From: Paenisporosarcina sp050269735
GTDB lineage: Bacteria > Bacillota > Bacilli > Bacillales_A > Planococcaceae
Direction of reading: 5' to 3'
NCBI RefSeq assembly: GCF_050269735.1
Contig: NZ_JBNNIX010000002.1
Coordinates: 186,001 to 250,000, forward strand
Length of the DNA stretch: 64,000 nucleotides
Below, in pieces: positions 34,724 to 44,392 of the stretch (its first letter is position 1; each line of letters begins with the position of its first letter). Below the pieces are notes generated by a model. The model worked only from the letters and a program-made list of their open reading frames with translations. It ran no database searches and was not told where the DNA came from. Position numbers and translations under genes: made by a program.

Positions 34724-37309
34724 CTATAATCGTGGGTCTACAGGATCTGACTCCATTGCCAATGTTGCAAGTACACATTCATGTACTCTTTCAATTGATT
34801 CACCATTTTTATACCTTTTAATGCCTTCTACTCCTAGCGAGAATTCCTTAAGAGCAAGTTTTTGTTTTTTTCCTGTATTCCTATTTTTAAGACGTTCCAG
34901 GTTACTCGGTAGCAAATAATCCATCCCATAGATAATATTGAGATACTTTCTTCCCCTTACTTTTATTGCGGGTTGAAGCAGCTTCCCTTTATTCCTAGCA
35001 ATGAAGAACTCCGGTTTGATTACAATTCCTTCGTGTCCCTCACTTGTTATGTCCTGCCACCAATGAATGACTTCTTCTTCACTTGCCTCATCCATAATGA
35101 TTTTGTATTCCGTTTCCATAAACAGGCTGGATATCCTTGCAAATTGTCGATTCATTTCCATATGCCATGTGTGGGGATGGTCAAAGAATGTCTGGTTGCT
35201 ATGAGCAAGAACATGGAATGGCGCAATCCTAATGGAATTCACGTCCTCTATTTCCCAGCAGTATTTTTGGAAAACTTCTTTAAATGTATAGGCGTTTTCA
35301 AGCTTTTGCTCGTATTCTTCCAACCAGTCTTTTAAAGCTTCATTCCCTTTAACAGCGGATTCAATCTTTTCCTTCAGCTTCATTCGATCTAGTATCGCAT
35401 TTTCCGAAACATGCGCGTATTGGCTACTGATCAACTCTTTTGCTTTCAAGTTCCAAGGCATGATTTCAGCATCCAGTAATAAATAGTCAGTACCATACTT
35501 TTCAAAATAGCCGTTTTCATGCAAATTCCGATTGATCCGACCAACTATTTGTTCCTCAATAGCGATATCAAAAAATCGTCTACCTGTTCTTGTATAGATA
35601 ACTCCCAGTGAATCTATGCCCGTATGTTTTTTGGAGGATTCTGTATCTTTAAACAAGAAAAGAATTGCACGGCTTCCCATATGTTTCTTTTCAGCAACCA
35701 ACGTTTGAATCCCCTGGCTCCTGTAATAGTCGATTGCTTCTTTAGGATGCTCCAGGAAACCATCTAAAGCAGATGGTTTTGGGGTTGGGCTCATGGTTGG
35801 TGGGATGTAGATTAATTGTTCAATTGGTATCGTGAAATGAGATACCGTATCAATTGCAGGTTTTACGATTTCCTGATGTATTTTAACTTCTCCTAATTCT
35901 TCTGTAAGCACGGAATAGCCATTGATGAACTTGCCGATATTCGGCGGATTCAAGCGGTTTTTCTCCCATTCTTTTAATGGATTGTCAGGAGTTCCAGAGT
36001 AGTCTTCCTTTGCTTTTACGGAGAAGAATTCTCTTTCGGGATATCGATAAGCAGTCAATGAACCCCCAAACACCACACCTTGATCGATGTTAATCGTGTT
36101 ATTGATCAGAAGAGGGGTAGGCTTGGGATCATGTCCCCAAACAATCAGGGAACTTTTCTTATGCGAGATAAACCAATCTTTACGGACTGGCTTATCATCA
36201 AATCCATCCGTATCTCCATATCGGCAAAAGTCACTTATTGCTTCAGATTGCTTACCAATGAATTCATCCTTTATCCCGGCATGAGTACAAATCAGGGTCT
36301 GGATTCCGTTCTTCGTAAATACATAATGGGAGGGAGCTCGAAGAAGAAACTCCTTAAGCACCAGTTTTATCTCTTCTGTTTTTTCGCTTCCAAATTCCAT
36401 TTCAAATGCCCTGTATTCTTCTTCCACCTTTTCGTCTCCATGGTTCAAGGTGACATCTCTTCCATCCAGCCACCTTGCAATTTTCCAGCCATGATTGCTG
36501 TCAATCATATAGGCTAGGTTTTGCTCAACGTGTTCATGGACAAAAAGCATGGTTTTAAGTGATTGGGGTCCTCTACTCATGACATCGCCAATGGAAACGA
36601 ATTTTCGGCCTTGCGGATGAAGAAAAAGACCTTTTTCATTCTTTTCATAGCCCAATTGATTCAGCAAGCAAATCATTTCGTCAAAGCAGCCGTGTATATC
36701 TCCGATTATGTCGATTCCATTCTGAATATCTTTTTCTATAGGATTTTTAGATCTAATGAATTCCAGATTATCGAATTCTTTAATCATATAAACGGACCTG
36801 TATCCTTCTTTTTTCAGGTAATTCTTTTCCCTTTTGAATGTCTGAAACTGTTGTTTAATGCGTTTTTTTCCACGAGGATTTTCTCTTCCTGTATCCCGTG
36901 AAAGCAAGTCCTCTTCTGCTATATCAAAAACAATTGACAAAATAGGGACATTGTTTTTCCGGGCCAATGCAATGTATCGTTTTCTGTCATCCGGATGAAG
37001 ATGAGTTGCATCCACAAAGGTCAGTTTGTTCAACCTTGCCCTAGCATCAATAACTGTATCCATCATTGAGAAAGCTTCCCTGGAGATGGTCTGGTATTCA
37101 TCCATCAAATTGTCTGCTTCATCTTTCGGTCTGTCCCGCCAGTCAATGAATTCTATATCACTTACCAAAACCCGAAAGTCATCTGAACTTATGACCTCTG
37201 ATGGAAGAATCTCATTTTTTTCAATCATGCTTTTCAACAATGTGGATTTACCGCTATTGGATGGGCCAACCAGCAACACTATTCCTGCATGTGGTAATCT
37301 GATTTGCAT
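34724..37309 (-). CDS. pnkp: Polynucleotide kinase-phosphatase-ligase Pnkp (RNA repair)
   Basis: 861 residues, the size of Clostridium thermocellum Pnkp (about 870). Three modules are seen in order. The 5'-kinase has P-loop GPSNSGKST near residue 15. The metallophosphatase has GDIHGC, SIGDVMSRGPQS, SNHGWK, THAGI and WGHDPKP. The ligase/adenylyltransferase module has EKKHMGSRAIL near residue 560. The enzyme heals broken RNA ends and, with Hen1, seals them. The usual DRGP of the phosphatase reads SRGP, but the metal Asp and Arg remain. ATG 37309 is 2 bases after the hen1 stop, with GGAGG inside hen1. Confidence 0.95.
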   Translation of the reverse strand: MQIRLPHAGIVLLVGPSNSGKSTLLKSMIEKNEILPSEVISSDDFRVLVSDIEFIDWRDRPKDEADNLMDEYQTISREAFSMMDTVIDARARLNKLTFVDATHLHPDDRKRYIALARKNNVPILSIVFDIAEEDLLSRDTGRENPRGKKRIKQQFQTFKREKNYLKKEGYRSVYMIKEFDNLEFIRSKNPIEKDIQNGIDIIGDIHGCFDEMICLLNQLGYEKNEKGLFLHPQGRKFVSIGDVMSRGPQSLKTMLFVHEHVEQNLAYMIDSNHGWKIARWLDGRDVTLNHGDEKVEEEYRAFEMEFGSEKTEEIKLVLKEFLLRAPSHYVFTKNGIQTLICTHAGIKDEFIGKQSEAISDFCRYGDTDGFDDKPVRKDWFISHKKSSLIVWGHDPKPTPLLINNTINIDQGVVFGGSLTAYRYPEREFFSVKAKEDYSGTPDNPLKEWEKNRLNPPNIGKFINGYSVLTEELGEVKIHQEIVKPAIDTVSHFTIPIEQLIYIPPTMSPTPKPSALDGFLEHPKEAIDYYRSQGIQTLVAEKKHMGSRAILFLFKDTESSKKHTGIDSLGVIYTRTGRRFFDIAIEEQIVGRINRNLHENGYFEKYGTDYLLLDAEIMPWNLKAKELISSQYAHVSENAILDRMKLKEKIESAVKGNEALKDWLEEYEQKLENAYTFKEVFQKYCWEIEDVNSIRIAPFHVLAHSNQTFFDHPHTWHMEMNRQFARISSLFMETEYKIIMDEASEEEVIHWWQDITSEGHEGIVIKPEFFIARNKGKLLQPAIKVRGRKYLNIIYGMDYLLPSNLERLKNRNTGKKQKLALKEFSLGVEGIKRYKNGESIERVHECVLATLAMESDPVDPRL

Positions 37310-37311
37310 AG

Positions 37312-38658
37312 TTAGTCCTCCTTTCTTTTGAAAATGCACATTTGTGTTGGGAAACCGTGAGAAGCATGCTCCTCGCCAATTCCATCAAACTGAAGTTCAT
37401 AGTCATTGCTGTGGTTCCGCTCTGTGCACCATTGACGGAATTCCGCTCTAGTCCATTCAAACCGATGGTCATTGTGACGAAGATGTTCTTCCATATCGTA
37501 TAGCTCATTGTATTCTCTATTTGGAGTAGTGATAATTAAGGCAGGTGGCTGATAGTCATCTAGCAACGTATCCATCGCCTTCGGCAAACGGGTTTCGTCT
37601 ATATGCTCGATTACCTCGCACAAAATGATGACATCCTTGTCCTTCAATCTTTCATCATAGTAAAAAAGAGAACCCCAAAGTAATTCCGGGATTACAAATT
37701 TCTCTTTATTCTTCACTTTATTGAATCGTTCCAATGCTTTAAGTGAGGCAGCTTCCGACGGTTCCACTGCCAGGATTTCTGTTATGCCTTCCACAAAACC
37801 AAGTTGCACTGAAAGTTTGCCTTCACCTGAACCGAAGTCAATGACACTTCTAGGTTTCATTTGGCTTACGGTATTAACAATTTTTTCATAGCGTAACTCA
37901 TTTAAGCGAACCTTTTTCACCGGTTCTACCTTTTTCTCATCTTTACTCGAATTTTCCACTAAGCTATAAATTTCTTTAAACCTGAGAGCTTGGCGATAAA
38001 TCAGGTCACGCAACGGATGCTGATCTAGCCATCCTTCCCCATACCTCTCCAGTTTTTCAATTTCTTTTTCATCAATGAAATAATGCTTGTAGTTATCGAT
38101 GACAGGAATCAATACAAACAGATGCCTTAATCCTTCTTGCAGCGTCTTCATACCTTTTATAGAAAGATATCTAGCAGAACTCTTGGTTTTAATGGGAAAT
38201 GAGTATTCAATTTCTGGACGGTTAATTGTTACTTCATATCCTATCGGTTCAAATAAATTCATTAATTTTTCATCTGATAGAGAAGAAACCACTGGTCCAA
38301 ACTCAAAATTAAAAGAAAAAGGATGATTTACCCACATTAAATGTTCTTCCTTTGGCTGCCCATTCAATGCCGTCCCTAGAGCAGACCTGATAAACGAACA
38401 AAAGATGCTGCTTACTGCAAACTCCCGATCGTTTATGTAGTGTGTAATGTCATATGAATTTGAATTGTTTTTTACCAATTCAATTGGATCTGGCGTGACA
38501 AAAATCGTCACTTCCAACTCTGTCTCTGTAAACTTACTATAAAATAGCCTTACGAGATGGCCTTTGTGATTTCTCTCATAAAGGTTGTTTGGATTCTTTG
38601 ACAATAAATATGATATTGCTTGAACGTTGTCACCTGATGCTTGAATTGATAGTTGCAT
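37312..38658 (-). CDS. hen1: RNA 3'-terminal ribose 2'-O-methyltransferase Hen1
   Basis: 448 residues. The N-terminal half (residues 1-240) is the bacterial Hen1 domain that activates Pnkp ligation; the C-terminal half is a Mn-dependent methyltransferase with SAM loop VIDFGSGEGKLSVQL, metal ligands in CEVIEHID, and LRHNDHRFEWTRAEFRQW. It methylates the 2'-OH at the cleavage site before sealing, so the repaired RNA resists re-cutting. AGAGAGGAG precedes the ATG. First gene of the two-gene operon with pnkp. Confidence 0.95.
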   Translation of the reverse strand: MQLSIQASGDNVQAISYLLSKNPNNLYERNHKGHLVRLFYSKFTETELEVTIFVTPDPIELVKNNSNSYDITHYINDREFAVSSIFCSFIRSALGTALNGQPKEEHLMWVNHPFSFNFEFGPVVSSLSDEKLMNLFEPIGYEVTINRPEIEYSFPIKTKSSARYLSIKGMKTLQEGLRHLFVLIPVIDNYKHYFIDEKEIEKLERYGEGWLDQHPLRDLIYRQALRFKEIYSLVENSSKDEKKVEPVKKVRLNELRYEKIVNTVSQMKPRSVIDFGSGEGKLSVQLGFVEGITEILAVEPSEAASLKALERFNKVKNKEKFVIPELLWGSLFYYDERLKDKDVIILCEVIEHIDETRLPKAMDTLLDDYQPPALIITTPNREYNELYDMEEHLRHNDHRFEWTRAEFRQWCTERNHSNDYELQFDGIGEEHASHGFPTQMCIFKRKED

Positions 38659-38935
38659 TCGGTATGCTCCTCTCTTACAAAGAAACCCTAAAAGTATTGA
38701 AGTAAATATATCACATCATTCATTAATTAACTCGTGCATTCTTAATGACTTTAATGCCTGATTTTTAATATCGTTCTTTGATGGCATTTTTAGCACACTT
38801 AACAATACCAATACATACTTAAACTTGATTCTTAGTTCAATAAGAAAAGGGCTGCCGAAGCAACCCAATGATTTTTAACTCAAACAGCTTGTGAGATGAA
38901 TAAGAATCCATCTAAATGATTTGATTTTAGGATTA

Positions 38936-40225
38936 TCATTTAACTTTCAATTGACGGTACCTGCCAAAGCTCACAACCCATAATATAAGGCCAGTGAGAC
39001 CAAGGACCAAGAGACCTTTTTGGAAAGTGTATCGGTTATCGACTAGGAGCACACGATTCTCCTGTGTGAGAATACGGTGGAAATCTAGATACTGGAATGG
39101 ATTCCATGGGGATGTGCCGACCATTGTCCCGACGAACAATACGCTACCCGTGAGTAGGAAGGTTGCTCCCGCATGTCGAATCCATAATGAAAGGAAGAAA
39201 TAGACTGTATAGATGAAGAATACCATCAAAAGTGTCATCCATAGAGCCTGGATAAAGTAATCGCTAAGCGAGATGAAATGAAACGTGTCATAGTCCCCAT
39301 TAGGTACAGGCGTTCGGTTGCCAAAGGCACTTGGATCTGGACCGTCATAGACCAACACTGGGTATGCCAGACTTCCGATGCCCCGGTCTAGTATACTAAG
39401 TAGAAGCGGAACCGTGGAGATGATACCTGTAAAAAGGATCGTATGAATCAGGCCGACCAGATATTTTGCGATAAACACCCGTCCCTTAGAGACCGGGAGT
39501 ACCTGGAAAAAGTGCAGCCCTCTTTTTTTCCGCATGCTCTCACTCGATACGCTATTCCCAAACAGGAAGGCTCCGAGAAGAATCGTAATCGGGATTAAAA
39601 AGTATTGTGTGAATTGATATAAAATGTTCCATCCTACCGTCCCATACCGTTCCGTCTTTTGTTCCCATTGTGCAGCAGAAAACCCTGTGAATTTATTATA
39701 TAGAGTAGGCTTGAGACTATATAAAAAGACATCCTGGGCTGGCGGTATCAGTCCTTTCTCAAGCAGTTGCTGTTTCTCTTCATAAGATGCGCGAAGAGTG
39801 AAGTGGTCGACACGCTGTTCCTCAATGCTGACTTGAGCCTCCATAGGATTTTCAACTACCATCTGCAACCCATCAAGATCCGCTGAGTAAATATAATCCC
39901 AGTCGCCGCTATCATAAGCGATTTTTAAGTCCTCATATTTCTTTATACTCATACCAAAACGGTCCGCCATGAAGGCCTGTTCGTCAGCAGTCGCTGTGTC
40001 TCCCGCCTGTTTTGCCTTTACTGCCGCAGCATCTGCCTCGGCTGCCCACTGACGGAATTGGTCGATACGATTTTGAATCAGATTCTGATTCGTCGCTTCC
40101 ATATCACGAGCCGCCTCTTTGTTGAACAAATAGAGTGCGCTGATGGCAAAGATACAGATAAATATGGCAATCCAGGTGCCTTTCCGTTTCCAGATTTTTT
40201 TCACTTCAAAACGAAATGTGTGCAT
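38936..40225 (-). CDS. ABC-2 type exporter permease (second permease)
   Basis: 429 residues from ATG 40225, one base after the stop of the previous gene. N-terminal membrane helix (TWIAIFICIFAISALYLF), a large extracytoplasmic domain of about 180 residues rich in Ala/Gln/Glu, then five to six helices. The layout is that of ABC-2/BcrB-like exporters for peptides or antibiotics. It is the last gene of a three-gene operon. The DNA here is visibly richer in G+C than its neighbours. Confidence 0.85.
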   Translation of the reverse strand: MHTFRFEVKKIWKRKGTWIAIFICIFAISALYLFNKEAARDMEATNQNLIQNRIDQFRQWAAEADAAAVKAKQAGDTATADEQAFMADRFGMSIKKYEDLKIAYDSGDWDYIYSADLDGLQMVVENPMEAQVSIEEQRVDHFTLRASYEEKQQLLEKGLIPPAQDVFLYSLKPTLYNKFTGFSAAQWEQKTERYGTVGWNILYQFTQYFLIPITILLGAFLFGNSVSSESMRKKRGLHFFQVLPVSKGRVFIAKYLVGLIHTILFTGIISTVPLLLSILDRGIGSLAYPVLVYDGPDPSAFGNRTPVPNGDYDTFHFISLSDYFIQALWMTLLMVFFIYTVYFFLSLWIRHAGATFLLTGSVLFVGTMVGTSPWNPFQYLDFHRILTQENRVLLVDNRYTFQKGLLVLGLTGLILWVVSFGRYRQLKVK

Positions 40226-40226
40226 C

Positions 40227-41324
40227 TTACACACCTCTCTTTCGATTGATTGAAAGTGTCCCAATTACTAGAAGGACTATAGAAAATAGAAGGAGGAGAT
40301 AGATTCTCCATTGTGTTGAATACTGATCAAGCAAAGTTTGTTGAACTTGCAGTGCAGATAACGGATTCCATTGGAAAGGTTCTCCATTAATCACGAGCAA
40401 AGCTCCTCCTGCCACCACCAGTATGGCAATCAAATAACTGAGCAGCGTAGACCGGAACGTATAGCCGATGAACCAGCCAAAAGTCAGTACCAAAATAAGA
40501 GCCATTCCTCCTAGAACCAGTCCATTCTGTATCACATCTGAAATCTGAATCCAGTTCCCTCCCACTTCTGCGAACGGATAAGCTGACTGGTTCTCCAAAG
40601 CATCTGTGAACTGTGACGCAAGGATATAGGCAGAGACTGTGACGACTGCCAGCCACATCACCCCTGCGATCAGGAAACTGCCGAGTTTGATGAGCATATA
40701 GCGCGCTCGTGAAATCGGTAAGGTATAAACGAGTCGAACATTCTTCTCCTCATATTCTCCTGTCACTGATGACAAGAGGATGAGCAAAAGGGCCAAAAAT
40801 CCAAACCCCGTCAATGCATAGGACAGGACCAGCTGTGTAAAGAGGAGTGGTTGAATTGTCAACTTTAAATCCTCTTTCGGCAACCCTTTCCGAATCAACT
40901 CGTCATTGAGTCGGGTCACTTGGTCCATCTCTGTTTCACTCAAATAAAATGTTCCGCCAAGAGCCTTAAATTGTTTGGCCGTTTGGTAGAGCGTATTCTC
41001 CATCGTCAATTCGTCCATGGTCTTCTGAGATTGGATAGCATCGACCACCTCATTTATTTGCACATAAACCATACTGCCAACCTGCACTTGTTCCTCAAGC
41101 TCAGGAGAAGGATTGTCTTCTAATACTTTTCTGTTCCCCTCCAGCTCCATCGAAACATCTCGTGCAAACTTACTGAAGTAGGTAATTTTCTCCGCCCGGA
41201 CACTTTCTTGCTGCCAGACGTTGCGGACAAATAGAAGAGTGACTGCAGTTATCGAGAAAACAAGAAAATAGAGAAACAGCTTTGAGCGGAATAGTTTTTT
41301 AAACTCAAATAACAGCAAACTCAT
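40227..41324 (-). CDS. ABC-2 type exporter permease (first permease)
   Basis: 365 residues with the same architecture as the next permease: FEFKKLFRSKLFLYFLVFSI at the N-terminus, an extracytoplasmic domain to about residue 165, then membrane helices with SGEYEEKNVRLVYTLPISR-like coupling region (TGEYEEKNVRLVYTLPIS). The ATG overlaps the ATPase stop (ATGA). The two permeases probably form a heterodimer. Substrate unknown; antimicrobial peptide export or resistance is a guess from architecture. Confidence 0.85.
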   Translation of the reverse strand: MSLLLFEFKKLFRSKLFLYFLVFSITAVTLLFVRNVWQQESVRAEKITYFSKFARDVSMELEGNRKVLEDNPSPELEEQVQVGSMVYVQINEVVDAIQSQKTMDELTMENTLYQTAKQFKALGGTFYLSETEMDQVTRLNDELIRKGLPKEDLKLTIQPLLFTQLVLSYALTGFGFLALLLILLSSVTGEYEEKNVRLVYTLPISRARYMLIKLGSFLIAGVMWLAVVTVSAYILASQFTDALENQSAYPFAEVGGNWIQISDVIQNGLVLGGMALILVLTFGWFIGYTFRSTLLSYLIAILVVAGGALLVINGEPFQWNPLSALQVQQTLLDQYSTQWRIYLLLLFSIVLLVIGTLSINRKRGV

Positions 41325-42220
41325 ACTCCAACCTCAACTTTATGAAAGATCTCTTCATATAGTGTTTCAGAACCGCTCGTCACTTTATCCATGTCTAGGA
41401 CCGTTAATCCGTTTTCATGTAGCAAAGCCAAAATCGAAGCCAGATGATCCGTTTTCGTCTCAACATGTATTAATCCTTTATCGAACCATGTGTTCTCTCC
41501 ATATTCTTTTATCAGTTCAAACGCCCGTTCGCTATTTGCAACCCTTAGACGGTAGACGATTCGCTCGTGTTCAGTCGTATCCACGAGTGTCAACTTTGCA
41601 TCCTTTAGGAATAGGATCTTGTTCGTGACTTTATCTACCTCAGCTAGGTTGTGTGACGACAATATTATTGTAGCTCCATTACTTGCAAGCTCGCCTAATA
41701 TCTTTCTCATTAAAATTGCACTTGACGGATCCAGGCCATTAAGGGGCTCATCAAGCAAAATCACTTTTGGTTGAGGTAAGATGGCCATGGCCAAGAGGAG
41801 GTGCTGTTTCATCCCTAATGAATAGTCGCCTACCTTTTTCTTGAGATAGCTCTCCATTCCTACATACATGGCCACTTCCTGAATTCCTTTTTTCGGCAGC
41901 TTATGTACGTCTCGTATATATTTCAGATGGTCATATCCGGTCAGATAGTCAAAAAGGACGCTATTATCCTGCAAATACGCTAACTCTTTAAACACTTTCG
42001 GATTTTGATTCGACTTCCCCATGATGCTAATGCTTCCGGCATTAGGTCGAAGAAGGTTTGTAATACAATTCAAAAGCGTCGTCTTCCCCACCCCATTCGG
42101 TCCAACGAGCGCCCATATTCCTGGTTCTGCAATTTCCAAATCAATGCTATCCAATACAAGTTGATTTTTGTACTTCTTCGTCAATCCTTTCAATACCAGT
42201 CTCTCAAATGTCTCTCCCAT
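41321..42220 (-). CDS. ABC transporter ATP-binding protein
   Basis: 299 residues. Walker A GPNGVGKTT, signature YSLGMKQHL, Walker B VILLDEPLNGLDP, and LSSHNLAEVDK. The C-terminal 70 residues resemble the accessory domain of drug/peptide exporter ATPases. First gene of the operon, with GAGGGGGAAG before the ATG. It energises the two permeases downstream. Confidence 0.92.
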   Translation of the reverse strand: MGETFERLVLKGLTKKYKNQLVLDSIDLEIAEPGIWALVGPNGVGKTTLLNCITNLLRPNAGSISIMGKSNQNPKVFKELAYLQDNSVLFDYLTGYDHLKYIRDVHKLPKKGIQEVAMYVGMESYLKKKVGDYSLGMKQHLLLAMAILPQPKVILLDEPLNGLDPSSAILMRKILGELASNGATIILSSHNLAEVDKVTNKILFLKDAKLTLVDTTEHERIVYRLRVANSERAFELIKEYGENTWFDKGLIHVETKTDHLASILALLHENGLTVLDMDKVTSGSETLYEEIFHKVEVGV

Positions 42221-42384
42221 AAATCTTCCCCCTCGTATAACAAATCACTAATTTAGAATATATTACCATTGTGTCTTATTGTTTTCAGAAAGACAAGAAA
42301 ATTTTGACATATAGATATATTCCAAAGAGGAATCTTTAATAATACGTATTTTATGGGAGGATATTGTTTTTAATGGTAACAACG

Positions 42385-42416
42385 AAAAACACCAATCCGA
42401 GGAATGGTGTTTTTTT
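42385..42416. terminator. Terminator-like hairpin
   Basis: AAAAACACCAATCC pairs with GGAATGGTGTTTTT with one mismatch and T7 follows on the + strand. It stands alone just left of repeat copy A. Confidence 0.6.
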
Positions 42417-42456
42417 GGTGTACCTTTGAACTTGCGCATCCATTGCATTATCTCCC

Positions 42457-42707
42457 GTTAGCCACCCATGCATCACAATACCAGCGCTGCACCACAGAGG
42501 ATGAAAATATGTGCAGAACGGGTGGCTAGGAGATGAAGGTCGATGAACTATGGTGCCACAGAGCCCTCCCGTTAGTCTGACTCCAACAACCACGGTGTAT
42601 CACAGAATGTCGCGCCATTAATGGGTAGCACTCATGGGAGATTAATCCTACTCAGGTTGTTGCACTAGCCAATCACCCTATAATTTTTTACTAGGGGGAG
42701 GATTTTT
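42457..42707. repeat. About 250-bp dispersed structured repeat, copy A
   Basis: Nearly identical to 47868-48128. It starts GTTAGCCACCC and ends GGGGGAGGATTTT. Internal inverted segments suggest a folded RNA: TAGCCACCC (42459-42467) with GGGTGGCTA, CTGCAC with GTGCAG, and CAACAACC with GGTTGTTG. No ORF of use is inside. It lies between the ABC exporter operon and the DUF445 gene. Family not recognised. Confidence 0.85.
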
Positions 42708-42864
42708 AGTTGTGATGTGTTTACGAACACATCTCGATCATATTTACTCGAAAAGTTATAACCAAGAAAGCTCATGCAATTTTCCCAAAGAGACCATTCT
42801 TTTCTTACAGAATGGGAAAACCTATAATAGATGTAACGAATTTTCCGGAGGAGAGTGACAACAA

Positions 42865-44127
42865 TTGACTATAATAGAAAGAAAAGCAAATTCTAAAAAA
42901 ATTGCAAATTGGTCGCTCGGCATAATGGGAATGGGTTTCTTGGCTACCATGCCGATTAATGATTCTATAACTGGAAAGTTGTTGCAGGGAGGATTTGAAG
43001 CAGGTCTTATAGGAGGCTTAGCCGATTGGTTTGCAGTAACAGCGTTATTTAGACATCCACTCAATATAAAGATCCCCCACACGGCACTCTTACCTAAAAA
43101 CCGCGAACGAATCATTCAAACAATTTTACACGTATTAGAAAATGAATGGCTCACGAAAGAAAGTATAGTTAATAAAATTAACCACATTCAAATTGCCCAT
43201 TTGCTATTAGAAAAATTAGAAATGGGACTTCAAAGTCAAGAAATGAAAAGGCAGCTTCAAAAAGTCACTATTTATCTAGCTAGTAATATGGATTTAAACC
43301 TACTCAAACCTCAATTGGAAACGTGGGCAAAAGATCTTATGAAGGACATCAAAACAGAATACGTGGTCCAAAAAGCCATTGATAAAGCATTAAAAAATCA
43401 AATCGATGAAAAGTTATATACAATGTCCCTTAAAGTGGTAGATAGCAAATTGTCTGACAAAAAGACTAAAGATGAAATTACTAAAGTAATCATAAACGCA
43501 ATTGAAAAAAATTCAGAGAACAAAATTTTTGGATTTGCCTTAAAATCTTTTAAGACTATGGTCAGTGGAAAAATGGCAGATATCATCGATGTATCGATCA
43601 CCGAGCTTTTAAAAGACTTAAATAGCGAAACCAGTGAAAACCGAAAAAAAATCATTGGTTATATCCGAACCGAAATGGAGCAAGTTAAAAACAACGAGTC
43701 CGTTATTCAACAAATCGAAACCATTAAACAGAGTACTGTAAATGAATATGATATGAAGCCATTATTTGAAACGCTAAATAAACGTATCCAAAACCTTTTG
43801 TTGGCTTACGTTCTACAAGAAAATTTCATAGAGGACATACTCTCTCCAATTATTAAAAAAGGAATTGCCAAATTGAAAGAACATCCGACCGCCATATCGA
43901 AATTAGACGCGTGGATAAAAGTGGAAATTCTTAATATTATCGAAAAAAATCACCAAAAAATCGGGCAATTAGTGAAAGATAATTTGGATAAAATGACAAA
44001 CGATGAAATTACAGTCTTACTTGAAAACAAGATAGGAAACGACATCACTTGGATCCGTGTGAATGGGGCATTATGCGGCAGCTTAATTGGACTAGCCCTA
44101 ACTGGAATCAAACTAATCACAGGATAA
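42865..44127 (+). CDS. DUF445 membrane-associated protein
   Basis: 420 residues. N-terminal GGFEAGLIGGLADWFAVTALFRHPL matches the DUF445 signature; hydrophobic segments at both ends (IMGMGFLATMPI and GALCGSLIGLALTGI) flank a long amphipathic helical middle. The start is TTG 42865 after GGAGGAGAGTGA; no ATG is better placed. Function unknown in the family. First gene between the two copies of the dispersed repeat. Confidence 0.88.
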   Translation: MTIIERKANSKKIANWSLGIMGMGFLATMPINDSITGKLLQGGFEAGLIGGLADWFAVTALFRHPLNIKIPHTALLPKNRERIIQTILHVLENEWLTKESIVNKINHIQIAHLLLEKLEMGLQSQEMKRQLQKVTIYLASNMDLNLLKPQLETWAKDLMKDIKTEYVVQKAIDKALKNQIDEKLYTMSLKVVDSKLSDKKTKDEITKVIINAIEKNSENKIFGFALKSFKTMVSGKMADIIDVSITELLKDLNSETSENRKKIIGYIRTEMEQVKNNESVIQQIETIKQSTVNEYDMKPLFETLNKRIQNLLLAYVLQENFIEDILSPIIKKGIAKLKEHPTAISKLDAWIKVEILNIIEKNHQKIGQLVKDNLDKMTNDEITVLLENKIGNDITWIRVNGALCGSLIGLALTGIKLITG

Positions 44128-44392
44128 ATTCTGCCCCAAATCCTGCGTTAGTCCTTCTTTCCATAATAAATATCTAAACAATAAAAGTTCACAAACCTTG
44201 TATTTCTTTAAATGGTCTGGTATTTGGGCAAAATTATTCTATAGAATCTGGAATATTTTATTTAACTATTCTTCTTTATGTTTGCATTCAAAACTGTATA
44301 ATTCTTTTCAGTTTGTTACAGAACGCATTTTCCTTTACTTTCCAATCATTTTTCATTACTTTTAACTTACTTAACAATAAGAGGATGATACC

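Noticed and set aside
42457..42707. Repeat copy A as a T-box, group I or group II intron
   Set aside because: The T-box core GGTGGTACCGCG is absent, as are group I P/Q/R/S-like elements and a group II domain V hairpin; no intron-encoded protein is near.
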